The translations under genes and the position numbers were made by a program. From assembly GCA_943330455.2 (NCBI GenBank), contig CALQHT020000005.1:1-49492 (forward strand): a DNA stretch of 49,492 bases. Reading direction: 5' to 3'. Shown piece after piece: positions 8,288 through 16,411 of the stretch (position 1 is its first letter; the number at the start of each line of letters is the position of its first letter). The DNA is from Nitrosovibrio sp. Nv4. GTDB taxonomy: Bacteria > Pseudomonadota > Alphaproteobacteria > Acetobacterales > Acetobacteraceae. The notes beneath the pieces were generated by a model that was not told the DNA's origin, searched no databases, and saw nothing but the letters and a program-made list of their open reading frames with translations.

Positions 8288-9322
8288 ATGCATGCCACAT
8301 TGATTGTTCCCGCGCCGTTCGACACCGTCTCGGGCGGCTACGGCTACGACCGCCGCATCGTCTCCGGATTGCGCGATGCGGGTCACGCCGCGGATGTAAC
8401 CCAGCTGCTCGGCAGCTATCCGATCACCGACGAGACCGCTCTGGACTCGGCCTGCCAGGCCTGGGACCGCATCGGCCCGGATACGCGCCCGATCATCGAC
8501 GGTCTGGCCCTTCCCGCCTTTGCCGGCCTGGACGATGCCTTGGGCGCCAGGGGAGCAACCGGGCTCATCCACCATCCGACGTCCCTGGAAACCGGGCTGG
8601 ATGACGCCACCCGCGCGGCGCTGTTCGCCACCGAGAAGCGCCTGTTCAATCGCCTGACCCGCCTGATCGTGACCAGCGATACGACCGCCGAGACCCTGGC
8701 GACTGAATTTGCCGTCCCGCGAGACCGCTTGCATGTCGTCGTGCCCGGCACCGATGACGCGCCGCGCTGCCTGGGTTCCGGTGGGCCGACCTGTCAGATC
8801 CTCTCGATCGGCACCTTGGTGTCGCGCAAGGGCCACGACCTGTTGCTGCGTGCCCTGGCGCGCCTGTTCGACCTGGACTGGAATCTGACCATTGTCGGCT
8901 CGCCGCTGCGCGATCCGGCCCACGCGCATGGTCTGCAAGCCTTGGCCGACGAACTCAACATCGCCCAGCGTGTGACTTTTGCCGGCGAAGTGGTGAACGG
9001 CGCGCTGGAAGCCCTGTGGCAAAAGACCGACCTGTTCGCACTCGCCACCCATTACGAGGGCTACGGCATGGCAATCGCCGAGGCGCTGAAACGCGGCATC
9101 CCGGTGGCCGTGACCGCCGGCGGCGCGGCGGGCGCGCTGGTGGTGCCGGGAGCGGGTGTGGTCTGTCCGCTCGACGACCGGGACCAGCTCTCCAAATCCC
9201 TGCGTCGGATCATCTTCAGCCAGCCGTTGCGCCAGGAGATGGCGGATACTGCCTGGCAAGCGGGGCAGGCGCTGCCATCATGGCGGGATCAGGCCTCGCT
9301 GTTTGCCCGGATCCTGACGTAA
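8288..9322 (+). CDS. glycosyltransferase, GT4-like
   Basis: 344 residues from ATG 8288 (MHATLIVPAPFDTVSGGYGY). The frame is open further upstream, but that part overlaps repeat-like sequence and the chosen start puts the Gly-rich donor-side loop SGGYGYDRRIV in its usual place. The C-terminal half is a GT-B fold: ILSIGTLVSRKGHDLLLRAL, the RVTFAGEV segment, and the EGYGMAIAEA motif giving E-x7-E, which binds the nucleotide sugar in group 1 glycosyltransferases. Sugar donor and acceptor cannot be read from the sequence. The stop codon touches the left arm of a composite repeat. Confidence 0.8.
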   Translation: MHATLIVPAPFDTVSGGYGYDRRIVSGLRDAGHAADVTQLLGSYPITDETALDSACQAWDRIGPDTRPIIDGLALPAFAGLDDALGARGATGLIHHPTSLETGLDDATRAALFATEKRLFNRLTRLIVTSDTTAETLATEFAVPRDRLHVVVPGTDDAPRCLGSGGPTCQILSIGTLVSRKGHDLLLRALARLFDLDWNLTIVGSPLRDPAHAHGLQALADELNIAQRVTFAGEVVNGALEALWQKTDLFALATHYEGYGMAIAEALKRGIPVAVTAGGAAGALVVPGAGVVCPLDDRDQLSKSLRRIIFSQPLRQEMADTAWQAGQALPSWRDQASLFARILT

Positions 9323-9543
9323 TACCAACCGGACGAAACAATGACCGATGCACCGCCGTCCCCCTCACCGTCCCCCCCACCGTCCCCTCACCGTCCCCTC
9401 ACCGTCATTGCCGGGCTTGACCCGGCAACCCGCGCTTCGACGGCAGGGAACGGGTTGCCGGGTCGAGCCCGGCAATGACGGTGAGGGGCAATGACGGTAA
9501 GGGGGAAGGCGGTGCATCGGTCATTGGATCGGCCGGTAGGTAT
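9323..9543. repeat. composite nested inverted-repeat element, copy 1
   Basis: The outer left arm TACCAACCGGACGAAACAAT with GACCGATGCACCGCC (9323-9357) pairs with the outer right arm ending GGCCGGTAGGTA (9508-9542) with about four mismatches over 36 bases. Inside lies the 80-bp core palindrome (9402-9481) with arms starting CCGTCATTGCCGGGCTTGAC. Between left arm and core are short tandem units CACCGTCCCC at 9366, 9378, 9389 and 9400 (spacing 12, 11, 11). The element fills the space between the glycosyltransferase and otnK. No open reading frame inside; no transposase. Confidence 0.85.
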
Positions 9544-9593
9544 GACCGACCCACCTCCGGTTCCGGCGAGCCGCCTAACATAAAGGAGTTCCC

Positions 9594-10862
9594 ATGCTGC
9601 TTGGCGCGATCGCCGACGATTTTACCGGCGCGACCGACCTCTGCTCCATGCTGGTCAAGGGTGGCATGCGAACCGTGCAACTCATCGGGGTGCCCGGGCC
9701 GACGGACCCGGTTCCGGACGCCGACGCCGTGGTGGTGGCGCTGAAATCCCGTACCGCCCCGGTGCGTCAGGCAATCGAGGAAAGCCTGGCCGCCCTCGCC
9801 TGGCTGCGCAAAGCCGGCTGCGCGCAGTATTTTTTCAAATACTGCTCGACCTTCGACAGCACCGACCAGGGCAATATCGGCCCCGTCGCCGATGCGCTGG
9901 TCGATGCGCTGGGCTGCGGTTTCGCGCTGGCCTGCCCGGCATTCCCGACCAACAACCGGACGGTCTATCTGGGCCATCTGTTCGTCGGCGGCAGCCTGTT
10001 GAACGAAAGCGGGATGGAGAACCATCCGCTCACCCCGATGACCGATGCCAATCTCGTGCGTGTCCTGTCTCGTCAGACCGAGGGCACGGTCGGGCTGGTC
10101 CCATTCTCCATCGTGGACCAGGGCAGCGTGGCCATCCGGAGGGCCATGACCGGCCTGAAGGAGCAGGGCCGCCGCTATGCCATCGTCGATGCCATAACCG
10201 ACGCGCATCTGCTCGCGATCGGCGAAGCGGCGGAGCATCACGCGCTGTTGACCGGCGGGTCCGGCGTCGCCCTCGGCTTGCCGGCGAATTTCCGACGCGC
10301 CGGGAAACTGGCCACCCAGGGAGACCCGTCCGCCCTGCCGCATATCGGCGGTCATGCGGCGGTGCTGTCCGGTTCCTGCTCCCGCGCCACCTTGTCGCAA
10401 CTGGGGGCGGCGCGTGCGCATGTCCCCGTGCTGGATCTCGATCCCCTGGCAACGCCGGATGCGGCGACCATGAGTGCCGCGGCACTGGCCTGGGCCGAGG
10501 ACAAATTGTCCGACAAACCGGTCGTCATCGCGGCCTCGGCCCCGCCCGACAAGGTCGCGGCCTTGCAGGCGAAACTGGGCCGCGATGCCGCCGGCGCGCT
10601 GATCGAGGACACGCTCGCCCGCATTGCCGAAGGTCTGGTCGACCGCGGCGTGCGGCGCATGGTCGTCGCGGGCGGCGAGACATCCGGCGCCGTCGTGTCG
10701 CGCCTGGGTGTCACCAGCCTGCGCATCGGCGGGGAGATCGATCCCGGCGTGCCCTGGACCCTGGCGCATGGCGGCAAATCCGACCTGCTGCTGGCGCTCA
10801 AGTCGGGCAATTTCGGTGCCTCCGACTTCTTCACGAAGGCATTTCAGGTGCTGGGAGGCTGA
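9594..10862 (+). CDS. otnK: 3-oxo-tetronate kinase (DUF1537 family)
   Basis: 422 residues. It starts MLLGAIADDFTGATDLCSML, whose ADDFTGATD is the hallmark of the four-carbon acid sugar kinase N-domain, followed by AQYFFKYCSTFDSTDQGNIG, which lines the substrate site. The C-domain has the nucleotide-binding loops AVLSGSCSRATLSQL and VVAGGETSGAVV. OtnK phosphorylates 3-oxo-tetronate at O4 with ATP in catabolism of four-carbon acid sugars such as erythronate and threonate. The next gene, 4 bp downstream, encodes the decarboxylase of the same pathway, so the pair is an operon. A ribosome binding site AAGGAG sits just before the ATG. Confidence 0.9.
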   Translation: MLLGAIADDFTGATDLCSMLVKGGMRTVQLIGVPGPTDPVPDADAVVVALKSRTAPVRQAIEESLAALAWLRKAGCAQYFFKYCSTFDSTDQGNIGPVADALVDALGCGFALACPAFPTNNRTVYLGHLFVGGSLLNESGMENHPLTPMTDANLVRVLSRQTEGTVGLVPFSIVDQGSVAIRRAMTGLKEQGRRYAIVDAITDAHLLAIGEAAEHHALLTGGSGVALGLPANFRRAGKLATQGDPSALPHIGGHAAVLSGSCSRATLSQLGAARAHVPVLDLDPLATPDAATMSAAALAWAEDKLSDKPVVIAASAPPDKVAALQAKLGRDAAGALIEDTLARIAEGLVDRGVRRMVVAGGETSGAVVSRLGVTSLRIGGEIDPGVPWTLAHGGKSDLLLALKSGNFGASDFFTKAFQVLGG

Positions 10863-10866
10863 CCCG

Positions 10867-11499
10867 ATGACCGAGACCGCAACCCGGGACCTGTTGGTAT
10901 CCCTCGCCGCCAGCCTGTTCGCGCGCGGGTTTTCCGTGGGCAGCGCCGGCAATATCAGCGTGCGGTTGGATGACGGGTATCTGATCACACCCACCAACTC
11001 CTCGCTGGGGCGGCTGGAAGCGGGACGGATTTCGAAGCTGGACAGCGATTTTCGCCATGTCGGCGGCGACAAACCGTCGAAGGAGGTGTTCATGCACCGC
11101 GCTTTCTATATGGCGCGCGAAGATGCCGGCGCGGTGGTGCATCTGCACTCGACCCAGGCGACCGCGGTGTCGTGCCTGACGGACGTGGATGCATCCAACC
11201 CGATCCCGCCGCTGACCCCGTATTTCGTGATGCGAGTCGGACGGACGATGCCGATCGTGTCCTATTACCGTCCGGGCGATCCGGCGATGGAACCGGCGAT
11301 CCATGACGCGGCGCGCAATGCCCGCGCGGTGCTGCTCGCCAATCACGGGCCGGTGGTGTCGGGGAAGACCCTGACCGACGCGGTCTATGCAGCCGAGGAA
11401 CTGGAGGAAGCGGCCAAGCTGTATCTGATGCTGCGTGGCACGTCGCCGCGGCTGCTGACTCCGGGGCAGGTGGACGATTTGCTGAACACGTTTGGGTGA
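10867..11499 (+). CDS. otnC: 3-oxo-tetronate 4-phosphate decarboxylase (class II aldolase family)
   Basis: 210 residues, starting at ATG 10867 just 4 bp after the otnK stop. The class II aldolase/adducin fold is clear: GSAGNISVRLDDGYLITPT, the phosphate-binding region, PSKEVFMHRAFY with the acid residue, HLHSTQATAV giving two metal-binding His, and LLANHGPVVSGKTL with the third. OtnC decarboxylates 3-oxo-tetronate 4-phosphate to dihydroxyacetone phosphate. Coupling to otnK supports this over fuculose- or ribulose-phosphate aldolases. The dehydrogenase and isomerase that complete the known otn operons are not in the window. Confidence 0.88.
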   Translation: MTETATRDLLVSLAASLFARGFSVGSAGNISVRLDDGYLITPTNSSLGRLEAGRISKLDSDFRHVGGDKPSKEVFMHRAFYMAREDAGAVVHLHSTQATAVSCLTDVDASNPIPPLTPYFVMRVGRTMPIVSYYRPGDPAMEPAIHDAARNARAVLLANHGPVVSGKTLTDAVYAAEELEEAAKLYLMLRGTSPRLLTPGQVDDLLNTFG

Positions 11500-11760
11500 A
11501 GGGAGGGGAGAAAGCCTTGGGGCTCCGCCCCGGACCCCGCGAGGGGCTTTGCCCCCTCGACCCCCACCAAGGCTGGGCCTTGGATGCCGATCGTTGGGTC
11601 AGGGGGAAAGGGGGCCAACCATGGCGTTTCAACGTCCGTGTCGGCCCCCTTTCCCCCTGACCCAGTTGATCGCGGTCCAGGGGCCGTGCCCCTGGTGGGT
11701 TCGAAGGGCGAAGCCCTCGCGGGGTTCGGGGCGGAGCCCCGAGGCTTTCTCCCCTCCCCC
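11499..11760. repeat. 262-bp imperfect palindrome between convergent genes
   Basis: Two arms of about 118 bp (11499-11616 and 11643-11760) are reverse complements at roughly 80 percent by eye, around a 26-base centre. Both arms share GGGGAGAAAGCC, GGGGCTCCGCCCCG, CCCCGCGAGGG and GGGTCAGGGGGAAAGGGGGC. Smaller hairpins are nested within each arm. It lies between otnC and the convergent GNAT gene, so a job as a two-way terminator is likely. Confidence 0.85.
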
Positions 11761-11776
11761 GTCGGAGCGCGTCGCC

Positions 11777-12298
11777 TCAGCCCAGCACCAGCGCCATCAG
11801 TTCCTCATCCAGGTAGCTGTCATTGATGGCCAGGGCAAAGCGTTCGATCCCATAGGTGCGGAACCCCAGCCGGTAATATAGACGCCGCGCCGGCTGGTTG
11901 CCGACTGTCACCGCCAGTTCGACCACGCGGAGCGACGACTGGCGGGCCTGAGCGATCAGCGCCTCGACCAGGCGGCGCGCCAGCCCGGCCCGTCGGTGTT
12001 CGGCCACCACATAAACCCCGACGATGATCCCCTTGTGGCGCTGCTTTTGCCGAACCGGCACCGTCAGCCCCGCGATCCCCACCAATTCAATCCCGGCAAA
12101 CGCCCCCAGCGTACAGTTCGGCGGTTGCCCGATCATCCGCAGGAATTCCGCGTCGTCGAGTTGCGCCTCCTCGTCATAGGAGCTGCCGAACACTTCCGGA
12201 TGGCGAAGCAGCGCGTCCAGCCGGACGGCGCGATAGGGTTGGACATCGGCCGCGCCCAATCGGCGAATACGATAGGAAGACGTGTTCAGCGCAGCCAA
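11777..12298 (-). CDS. GNAT family N-acetyltransferase
   Basis: 173 residues if it starts at the TTG at 12298-12296, which overlaps the end of coaBC by 13 bp; there is no ATG nearby. The body has the GNAT pattern: YRIRRLGAADVQPYRAVRLD as the N-terminal strand and helix, VGIAGLTVPVR, then IIVGVYVVAEHRRAGLARRL, whose RRAGLA is the acetyl-CoA-binding R/Q-x-x-G-x-A motif, and VTVGNQPARRLYYRLGFRTY as the typical C-terminal motif B. Substrate unknown. It is the last gene of the ubiE-coaBC direction. The start is the weak point. Confidence 0.8.
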   Translation of the reverse strand: MAALNTSSYRIRRLGAADVQPYRAVRLDALLRHPEVFGSSYDEEAQLDDAEFLRMIGQPPNCTLGAFAGIELVGIAGLTVPVRQKQRHKGIIVGVYVVAEHRRAGLARRLVEALIAQARQSSLRVVELAVTVGNQPARRLYYRLGFRTYGIERFALAINDSYLDEELMALVLG

Positions 12299-13506
12299 TC
12301 CGCGATCCGCTGGGCAAGGCGACGCGCGACCTGCTGCTTGGGAACCCGCGGCCAATCCTCCACCCCGGATGCGGTGATAATGTGCACCGCATTCTCCTCC
12401 CCGCCCATGATGCCGGTGGAGGGGGACACGTCGTTCGCCACGATCCAGTCGGCGTTCTTGCGGATCAACTTGGACTGAGCGTTGGCCATCAGATCGTCGG
12501 TTTCCGCCGCGAATCCCACGACCAGCCGTGGCCGAGACGGGCCCGTCGCCGCTATGGTGGCCAAAATATCGGGGTTGGGCACCAGTTCCAGGTTCGGCGC
12601 GGCGACACCGGGCTGCTTCTTGATCTTGCCCTCGGCCGCGTTCGCCACCCGCCAGTCGGCGACGGCGGCGGCAAACACCGCGATATCGGCGGGCAGTGCC
12701 GCTTGGCACGCATGCAGCATCTCGGCGGCGGTTTCGACCCGCACCACATTGGCGCCCGCGGGATCGGGCACCGACACCGGGCCGCTGACCAGGGTCACGC
12801 GCGCACCCAAAGCCGCCAGTTCCGCCGCGATCGCATGGCCCTGCCGCCCGGAGGAGCGGTTGGCGATATAGCGCACCGGGTCGATCGGCTCATGCGTCGG
12901 TCCGCTGGTCACCAGCGCATGGCGTCCCTCCAATGGGCGTGACGCGACCACGGCATCCGGCGCCAGAAGTGCCTCGATCGCGGACAGGATTGCGGCCGGT
13001 TCCGACATGCGTCCGGGGCCAAATTCGTTGCACGCCATGGCCCCCTCGTCCGGGCCGACCACCTGGATGCCGCGCGACTGCAACAGCCGCATATTGGCCT
13101 GCGTCGCCGCATGCAGCCACATGCGCACGTTCATCGCGGGGGCCACCAGCACCGGCTTGTCGGTGGCCAGCAACACGGTGGAAGCCAGATCGTCCGCCAT
13201 CCCCGCCGCCATCCGCGCCAGCAGATCGGCCGAGGCCGGCACCACCACCAGCAGATCCGCCGAACGCGACAACTGGATGTGCCCCATCTCCGATTCGTCG
13301 GTCAGGGAGAACAGGTCCGTGTAGACCTTCGACTCGCTCAACGCCTGCAACGACAGGGGCGTGACGAACTCGGCGCCATTCCGGGTCAGCACGCAGGAGA
13401 CGGCGCAAGCCTGCCGGCGCAGCAGCCGGATCAACTCCAGCGCCTTGAACGCGGCGATCCCACCCGAGACGATCAGCAGGACTTGTTTGCCCGCCAGCTT
13501 GCTCAT
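12286..13506 (-). CDS. coaBC: bifunctional phosphopantothenoylcysteine decarboxylase / phosphopantothenate-cysteine ligase
   Basis: 406 residues. CoaC flavoprotein domain: VLLIVSGGIAAFKALELIRL, the MGHIQLSR segment with the active-site His, PAMNVRMW, and ACNEFGPGRMSEP holding the catalytic Cys region. CoaB ligase domain from about residue 195: ALVTSGPTHEPIDPVRYIAN, RSSGRQGHAIA, VAAAVADWR-type core and the EGKIKK lysines. It makes 4'-phosphopantetheine from 4'-phosphopantothenate and cysteine for coenzyme A. It follows ubiE by 49 bp in the same direction; in many alphaproteobacteria ubiB lies between the two. Confidence 0.96.
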   Translation of the reverse strand: MSKLAGKQVLLIVSGGIAAFKALELIRLLRRQACAVSCVLTRNGAEFVTPLSLQALSESKVYTDLFSLTDESEMGHIQLSRSADLLVVVPASADLLARMAAGMADDLASTVLLATDKPVLVAPAMNVRMWLHAATQANMRLLQSRGIQVVGPDEGAMACNEFGPGRMSEPAAILSAIEALLAPDAVVASRPLEGRHALVTSGPTHEPIDPVRYIANRSSGRQGHAIAAELAALGARVTLVSGPVSVPDPAGANVVRVETAAEMLHACQAALPADIAVFAAAVADWRVANAAEGKIKKQPGVAAPNLELVPNPDILATIAATGPSRPRLVVGFAAETDDLMANAQSKLIRKNADWIVANDVSPSTGIMGGEENAVHIITASGVEDWPRVPKQQVARRLAQRIADWLR

Positions 13507-13555
13507 GGCCGCTTCCTATTGGAGGTGTCAGGGACAATTATGACCATCCGGGCGA

Positions 13556-14386
13556 TCACAACCGCCAGCCCGCATGGATTGCGGCAATGCCGCCGGAAAG
13601 GTTGCGCACCGTGACCCGCGACAGCCCGGCCTGGCGCATCATAGCGGCCAACCGATCCTGATCGGGGAAGGTGCGGATGCTCTCCGCCAGATAGCGGTAG
13701 CTGTCCTCATCCTTGGCGACCAGCTTGCCTATCCGCGGCAACACCTTGAAGGACCAGGCGTCATACAAAGGGGTCAGCGCGGCCACCTGCACGCGGGAGA
13801 ATTCCAGACACAAGAAGCGCCCGCCCGGTTTGAGCACCCGGCGCGCCTCGGCCAGCACCGCGTCCTTGTCGGTGCAGTTGCGCAGCCCGAATGCGATCGA
13901 AACCCGGTCCATGCAGCGGTCCGGCAAGGGGATCCGTTCGGCATCGACCACGGCGCAGGACACCTGCGCGGTCCACCCGGTCTCGACCGCGCGATCGCGG
14001 CCGACCCGCAGCATCGCGGTGTTGATATCGGTCAGCAACACCGGCCCGCCGCCGGCATTCAGCCAGCCAAACGTGATATCGCCGGTGCCCCCCGCCAGAT
14101 CGAGCAGTTGGAGCCCCGGCCGCGGCCCCAGATCGCTGACAAAAATCCGCTTCCAGATCCGATGCACACCCAGCGACATCAGATCGTTCATCACGTCGTA
14201 TCTGGGCGCCACACTGTCGAAGACCGCGCGCACCAGACCGGATTTCTCCGCGCGATCGACCCGTCGGAAGCCGAAATCGACCGTATTGCCGACCTTGGCG
14301 TCCATCGGGCTGCCGACGGGACCGCCAATGGCATTGCGACCGGTTTGAGCGGCGGAATTGGGAAGGGGATTGTCGGTCATTGCCAC
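13556..14386 (-). CDS. ubiE: bifunctional demethylmenaquinone/ubiquinone C-methyltransferase
   Basis: 276 residues. The core starts VDFGFRRVDRAEKSGLVRAV, followed by VAPRYDVMNDLMSLGVHRIW, the UbiE signature. The SAM-binding loop is LQLLDLAGGTGDITF, and the second family signature is IAFGLRNCTDKDAVLAEARR. The family adds the C-methyl group to ubiquinone and menaquinone precursors. The first about 35 residues are a low-complexity extension, and M1 and M3 are both ATG, so the start may vary by two codons. The gene diverges from mutM with 23 bp between starts, so their promoters overlap each other's 5' ends. Confidence 0.95.
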   Translation of the reverse strand: MAMTDNPLPNSAAQTGRNAIGGPVGSPMDAKVGNTVDFGFRRVDRAEKSGLVRAVFDSVAPRYDVMNDLMSLGVHRIWKRIFVSDLGPRPGLQLLDLAGGTGDITFGWLNAGGGPVLLTDINTAMLRVGRDRAVETGWTAQVSCAVVDAERIPLPDRCMDRVSIAFGLRNCTDKDAVLAEARRVLKPGGRFLCLEFSRVQVAALTPLYDAWSFKVLPRIGKLVAKDEDSYRYLAESIRTFPDQDRLAAMMRQAGLSRVTVRNLSGGIAAIHAGWRL

Positions 14387-14409
14387 CCTCTATAGCCTGA
14401 TCGTCACCC

Positions 14410-15249
14410 ATGCCGGAACTCCCCGAAGTCGAGACGGTGATGCGCGGCCTCCAGACCCGTCTGGAAGGCCGGGTGATCACATTCGCCGCCGTGATGCGGC
14501 CGGATTTGCGCTGGCCGTTCCCGCCCAACCTGCAACAGCGGCTGACCGGCGCGCGGATCGCCGGGTTCCGCCGGCGCGGCAAATACATCCTGATGCGGCT
14601 GGACGGGGGAGACTCCGTGCTGTGGCATCTGGGCATGTCCGGCCGCATGGTGCTGACCCCGACCCGGCCCAACACCCAGACCGCGCATGAGCATCTGGTG
14701 CTGGAAACCGACGAAGGCTGGCGGGTGGGTTTCGTCGATCCCAGACGATTCGGCTCGGTCGATCTGATGCCGACCGAGCAGGAAGATGCCCACCGCCTGC
14801 TGGTCAATCTGGGTCCCGAACCGTTGGACGCGGCATTCGACGTGGCGATGCTGTCCGAGGCGCTGAGCGGGAAAAAGACACCCATCAAATCCGCGCTGCT
14901 GGATCAGTCGATCGTCGCCGGTCTCGGCAATATCTATGTATGTGAGGCGCTGTTCCGCGCCCGCATATCCCCTCTGCGCCTGGCCCATACCATCCCGGGC
15001 GCGCGGGCCAAGCGGCTGATCCCCGCCATCAAGGCCACCCTGACCGAGGCCATCGCCGCCGGCGGCTCCTCCCTGCGCGACTATGTCCAACCCGATGGCG
15101 AACTCGGCTATTTCCAGCACGCCTGGAAAGTCTATGGCCGCGAAGGGGAAGCCTGCGAGCAATGCCCCGGAGCGCCGATCTGCGAGGGTGTGAGTCGCAT
15201 TACCCAATCGGGACGCAGCACCTTCTATTGTCCTCGGGTGCAACGATAG
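14410..15249 (+). CDS. mutM: formamidopyrimidine-DNA glycosylase (Fpg)
   Basis: 279 residues. It starts [20 protein letters not shown]: after Met removal Pro1 is the catalytic nucleophile and Glu2 assists. K in [11 protein letters not shown] and the WHLGMSGRM loop fit Fpg, and [20 protein letters not shown] precedes the zinc finger. The finger is odd: CEQC, then 21 residues to the next expected Cys (16 in E. coli), an extra Cys in PICEG, and the last position reads CPRVQR where CxxCQ is usual. It may bind zinc through the extra Cys. Fpg removes 8-oxoguanine from DNA. Confidence 0.95.
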   Translation: MPELPEVETVMRGLQTRLEGRVITFAAVMRPDLRWPFPPNLQQRLTGARIAGFRRRGKYILMRLDGGDSVLWHLGMSGRMVLTPTRPNTQTAHEHLVLETDEGWRVGFVDPRRFGSVDLMPTEQEDAHRLLVNLGPEPLDAAFDVAMLSEALSGKKTPIKSALLDQSIVAGLGNIYVCEALFRARISPLRLAHTIPGARAKRLIPAIKATLTEAIAAGGSSLRDYVQPDGELGYFQHAWKVYGREGEACEQCPGAPICEGVSRITQSGRSTFYCPRVQR

Positions 15250-15335
15250 CGGCCGCCGGCCAGGATACGGCAACCGGTTTCCCGTCCACCCGAAAACCCT
15301 TTAGAACCGCCGGCAATCGTTGGGAGCACGCAGCC

Positions 15336-16115
15336 ATGACCACCTATGAAAGCATCCTCGTTGAAACCCAGGGCCGGGTCGGATTGATCCGCCTGAACCG
15401 CCCGCAGGCCCTGAACGCGCTGTGCGACTCGCTGGTGCGCGAATTGGGCGAGCAGCTTCTGGCCTTCGACGCCGACAAGGGGATCGGTGCCATCGTCATC
15501 ACCGGCAACGAGCGCGCCTTCGCCGCCGGCGCCGACATCAAGGAAATGCGCGACCGCACCAATCCGTCCGCGATGGTCGAGGATTTCATCGGCGCCGGCT
15601 GGGAAACCGTGCTGCGCGTCAAGAAGCCCGTCATCGCCGCCGTCGCCGGTTTCGCCCTGGGCGGCGGCTGTGAACTGGCGATGATGTGCGACATGATCAT
15701 TGCCGCCGACACCGCCAAATTCGGCCAGCCGGAGATCAATCTCGGCGTCATTCCCGGCGCCGGCGGCACCCAGCGCCTGACCCGCGCGGTGGGCAAGTCC
15801 AAGGCGATGGACATGATCCTGACCGCCCGCATGATGGACGCGGCCGAGGCCGAACGCGCCAACCTGGTCTCCCGCGTGTTCCCCGCCGATCAGATGCTGG
15901 CCGAGGCCATGAAGATCGCCGATCGCATCGCCAACATGTCGCCGGTGGCCGTGCAGTTCGCCAAACAGGCAGTGAACCGCGCTTACGAAACGACTCTGAT
16001 AGAAGGTGTGCGCCACGAGCGCGCCCTGTTCCTGTCCCTGTTCGGCACGCCGGATCAAAAGGAAGGCATGGGCGCGTTTGTCGAGAAGCGCAAAGCATCC
16101 TTCAATTTCGGATGA
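15336..16115 (+). CDS. enoyl-CoA hydratase
   Basis: 259 residues from ATG 15336 ([20 protein letters not shown]), which fits the family's usual 257-260. Crotonase signatures: the oxyanion-hole loop [24 protein letters not shown], and the catalytic pair region [20 protein letters not shown], with Glu and the GAGGTQ turn of short-chain enoyl-CoA hydratases. It hydrates trans-2-enoyl-CoA in beta-oxidation. In many alphaproteobacteria an echA of this type follows mutM and precedes rpsT and dnaA; here that neighbourhood ends with a MITE. Confidence 0.93.
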   Translation: MTTYESILVETQGRVGLIRLNRPQALNALCDSLVRELGEQLLAFDADKGIGAIVITGNERAFAAGADIKEMRDRTNPSAMVEDFIGAGWETVLRVKKPVIAAVAGFALGGGCELAMMCDMIIAADTAKFGQPEINLGVIPGAGGTQRLTRAVGKSKAMDMILTARMMDAAEAERANLVSRVFPADQMLAEAMKIADRIANMSPVAVQFAKQAVNRAYETTLIEGVRHERALFLSLFGTPDQKEGMGAFVEKRKASFNFG

Positions 16116-16130
16116 TATCCGGTTGATGTT

Positions 16131-16287
16131 GAAAAAAGGTAACTGCCCAGGTAGGCCCAGCGAATGAGGTCTGTGGACGTGTTGGTACCGAAAATGCCCG
16201 ATCAATGGCCCTCAGCGTGCCCACAGACCTCATTCGCAGTGCCTACCTGGGCACGCCAGCGGGGTACCTGGGCAGTTACGAAAAAAG
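16131..16287. mobile_element. IS66-type MITE, 141 bp, with 8-bp target duplication
   Basis: The element spans 16139-16279. Its ends are perfect 15-base inverted repeats, GTAACTGCCCAGGTA on the left and TACCTGGGCAGTTAC on the right. It is flanked on both sides by the same 8 bases, GAAAAAAG (16131-16138 and 16280-16287). Ends starting GTAA with 8-bp duplications are the hallmark of the IS66 family. A second nested inverted repeat with about 28-base arms (GCGAATGAGGTCTGTGG and its complement) fills most of the interior. There is no coding capacity, so movement would need a transposase supplied elsewhere. Confidence 0.8.
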
Positions 16288-16411
16288 ATACACGTCTGAT
16301 TATATAGCGATTGCGTATAGATTACGACGTGTTACAATTTCTTGCGAATCACTTCGGGGCGCCGTTGGCCGGACCCCACGGATAGCCACCACGCTTATGG
16401 TATAGGACCAG

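Noticed and set aside
9405-11093. A 562-codon minus-strand frame across otnK
   Set aside because: It is antisense to otnK and its C-terminal end is translated from the palindromic repeat.
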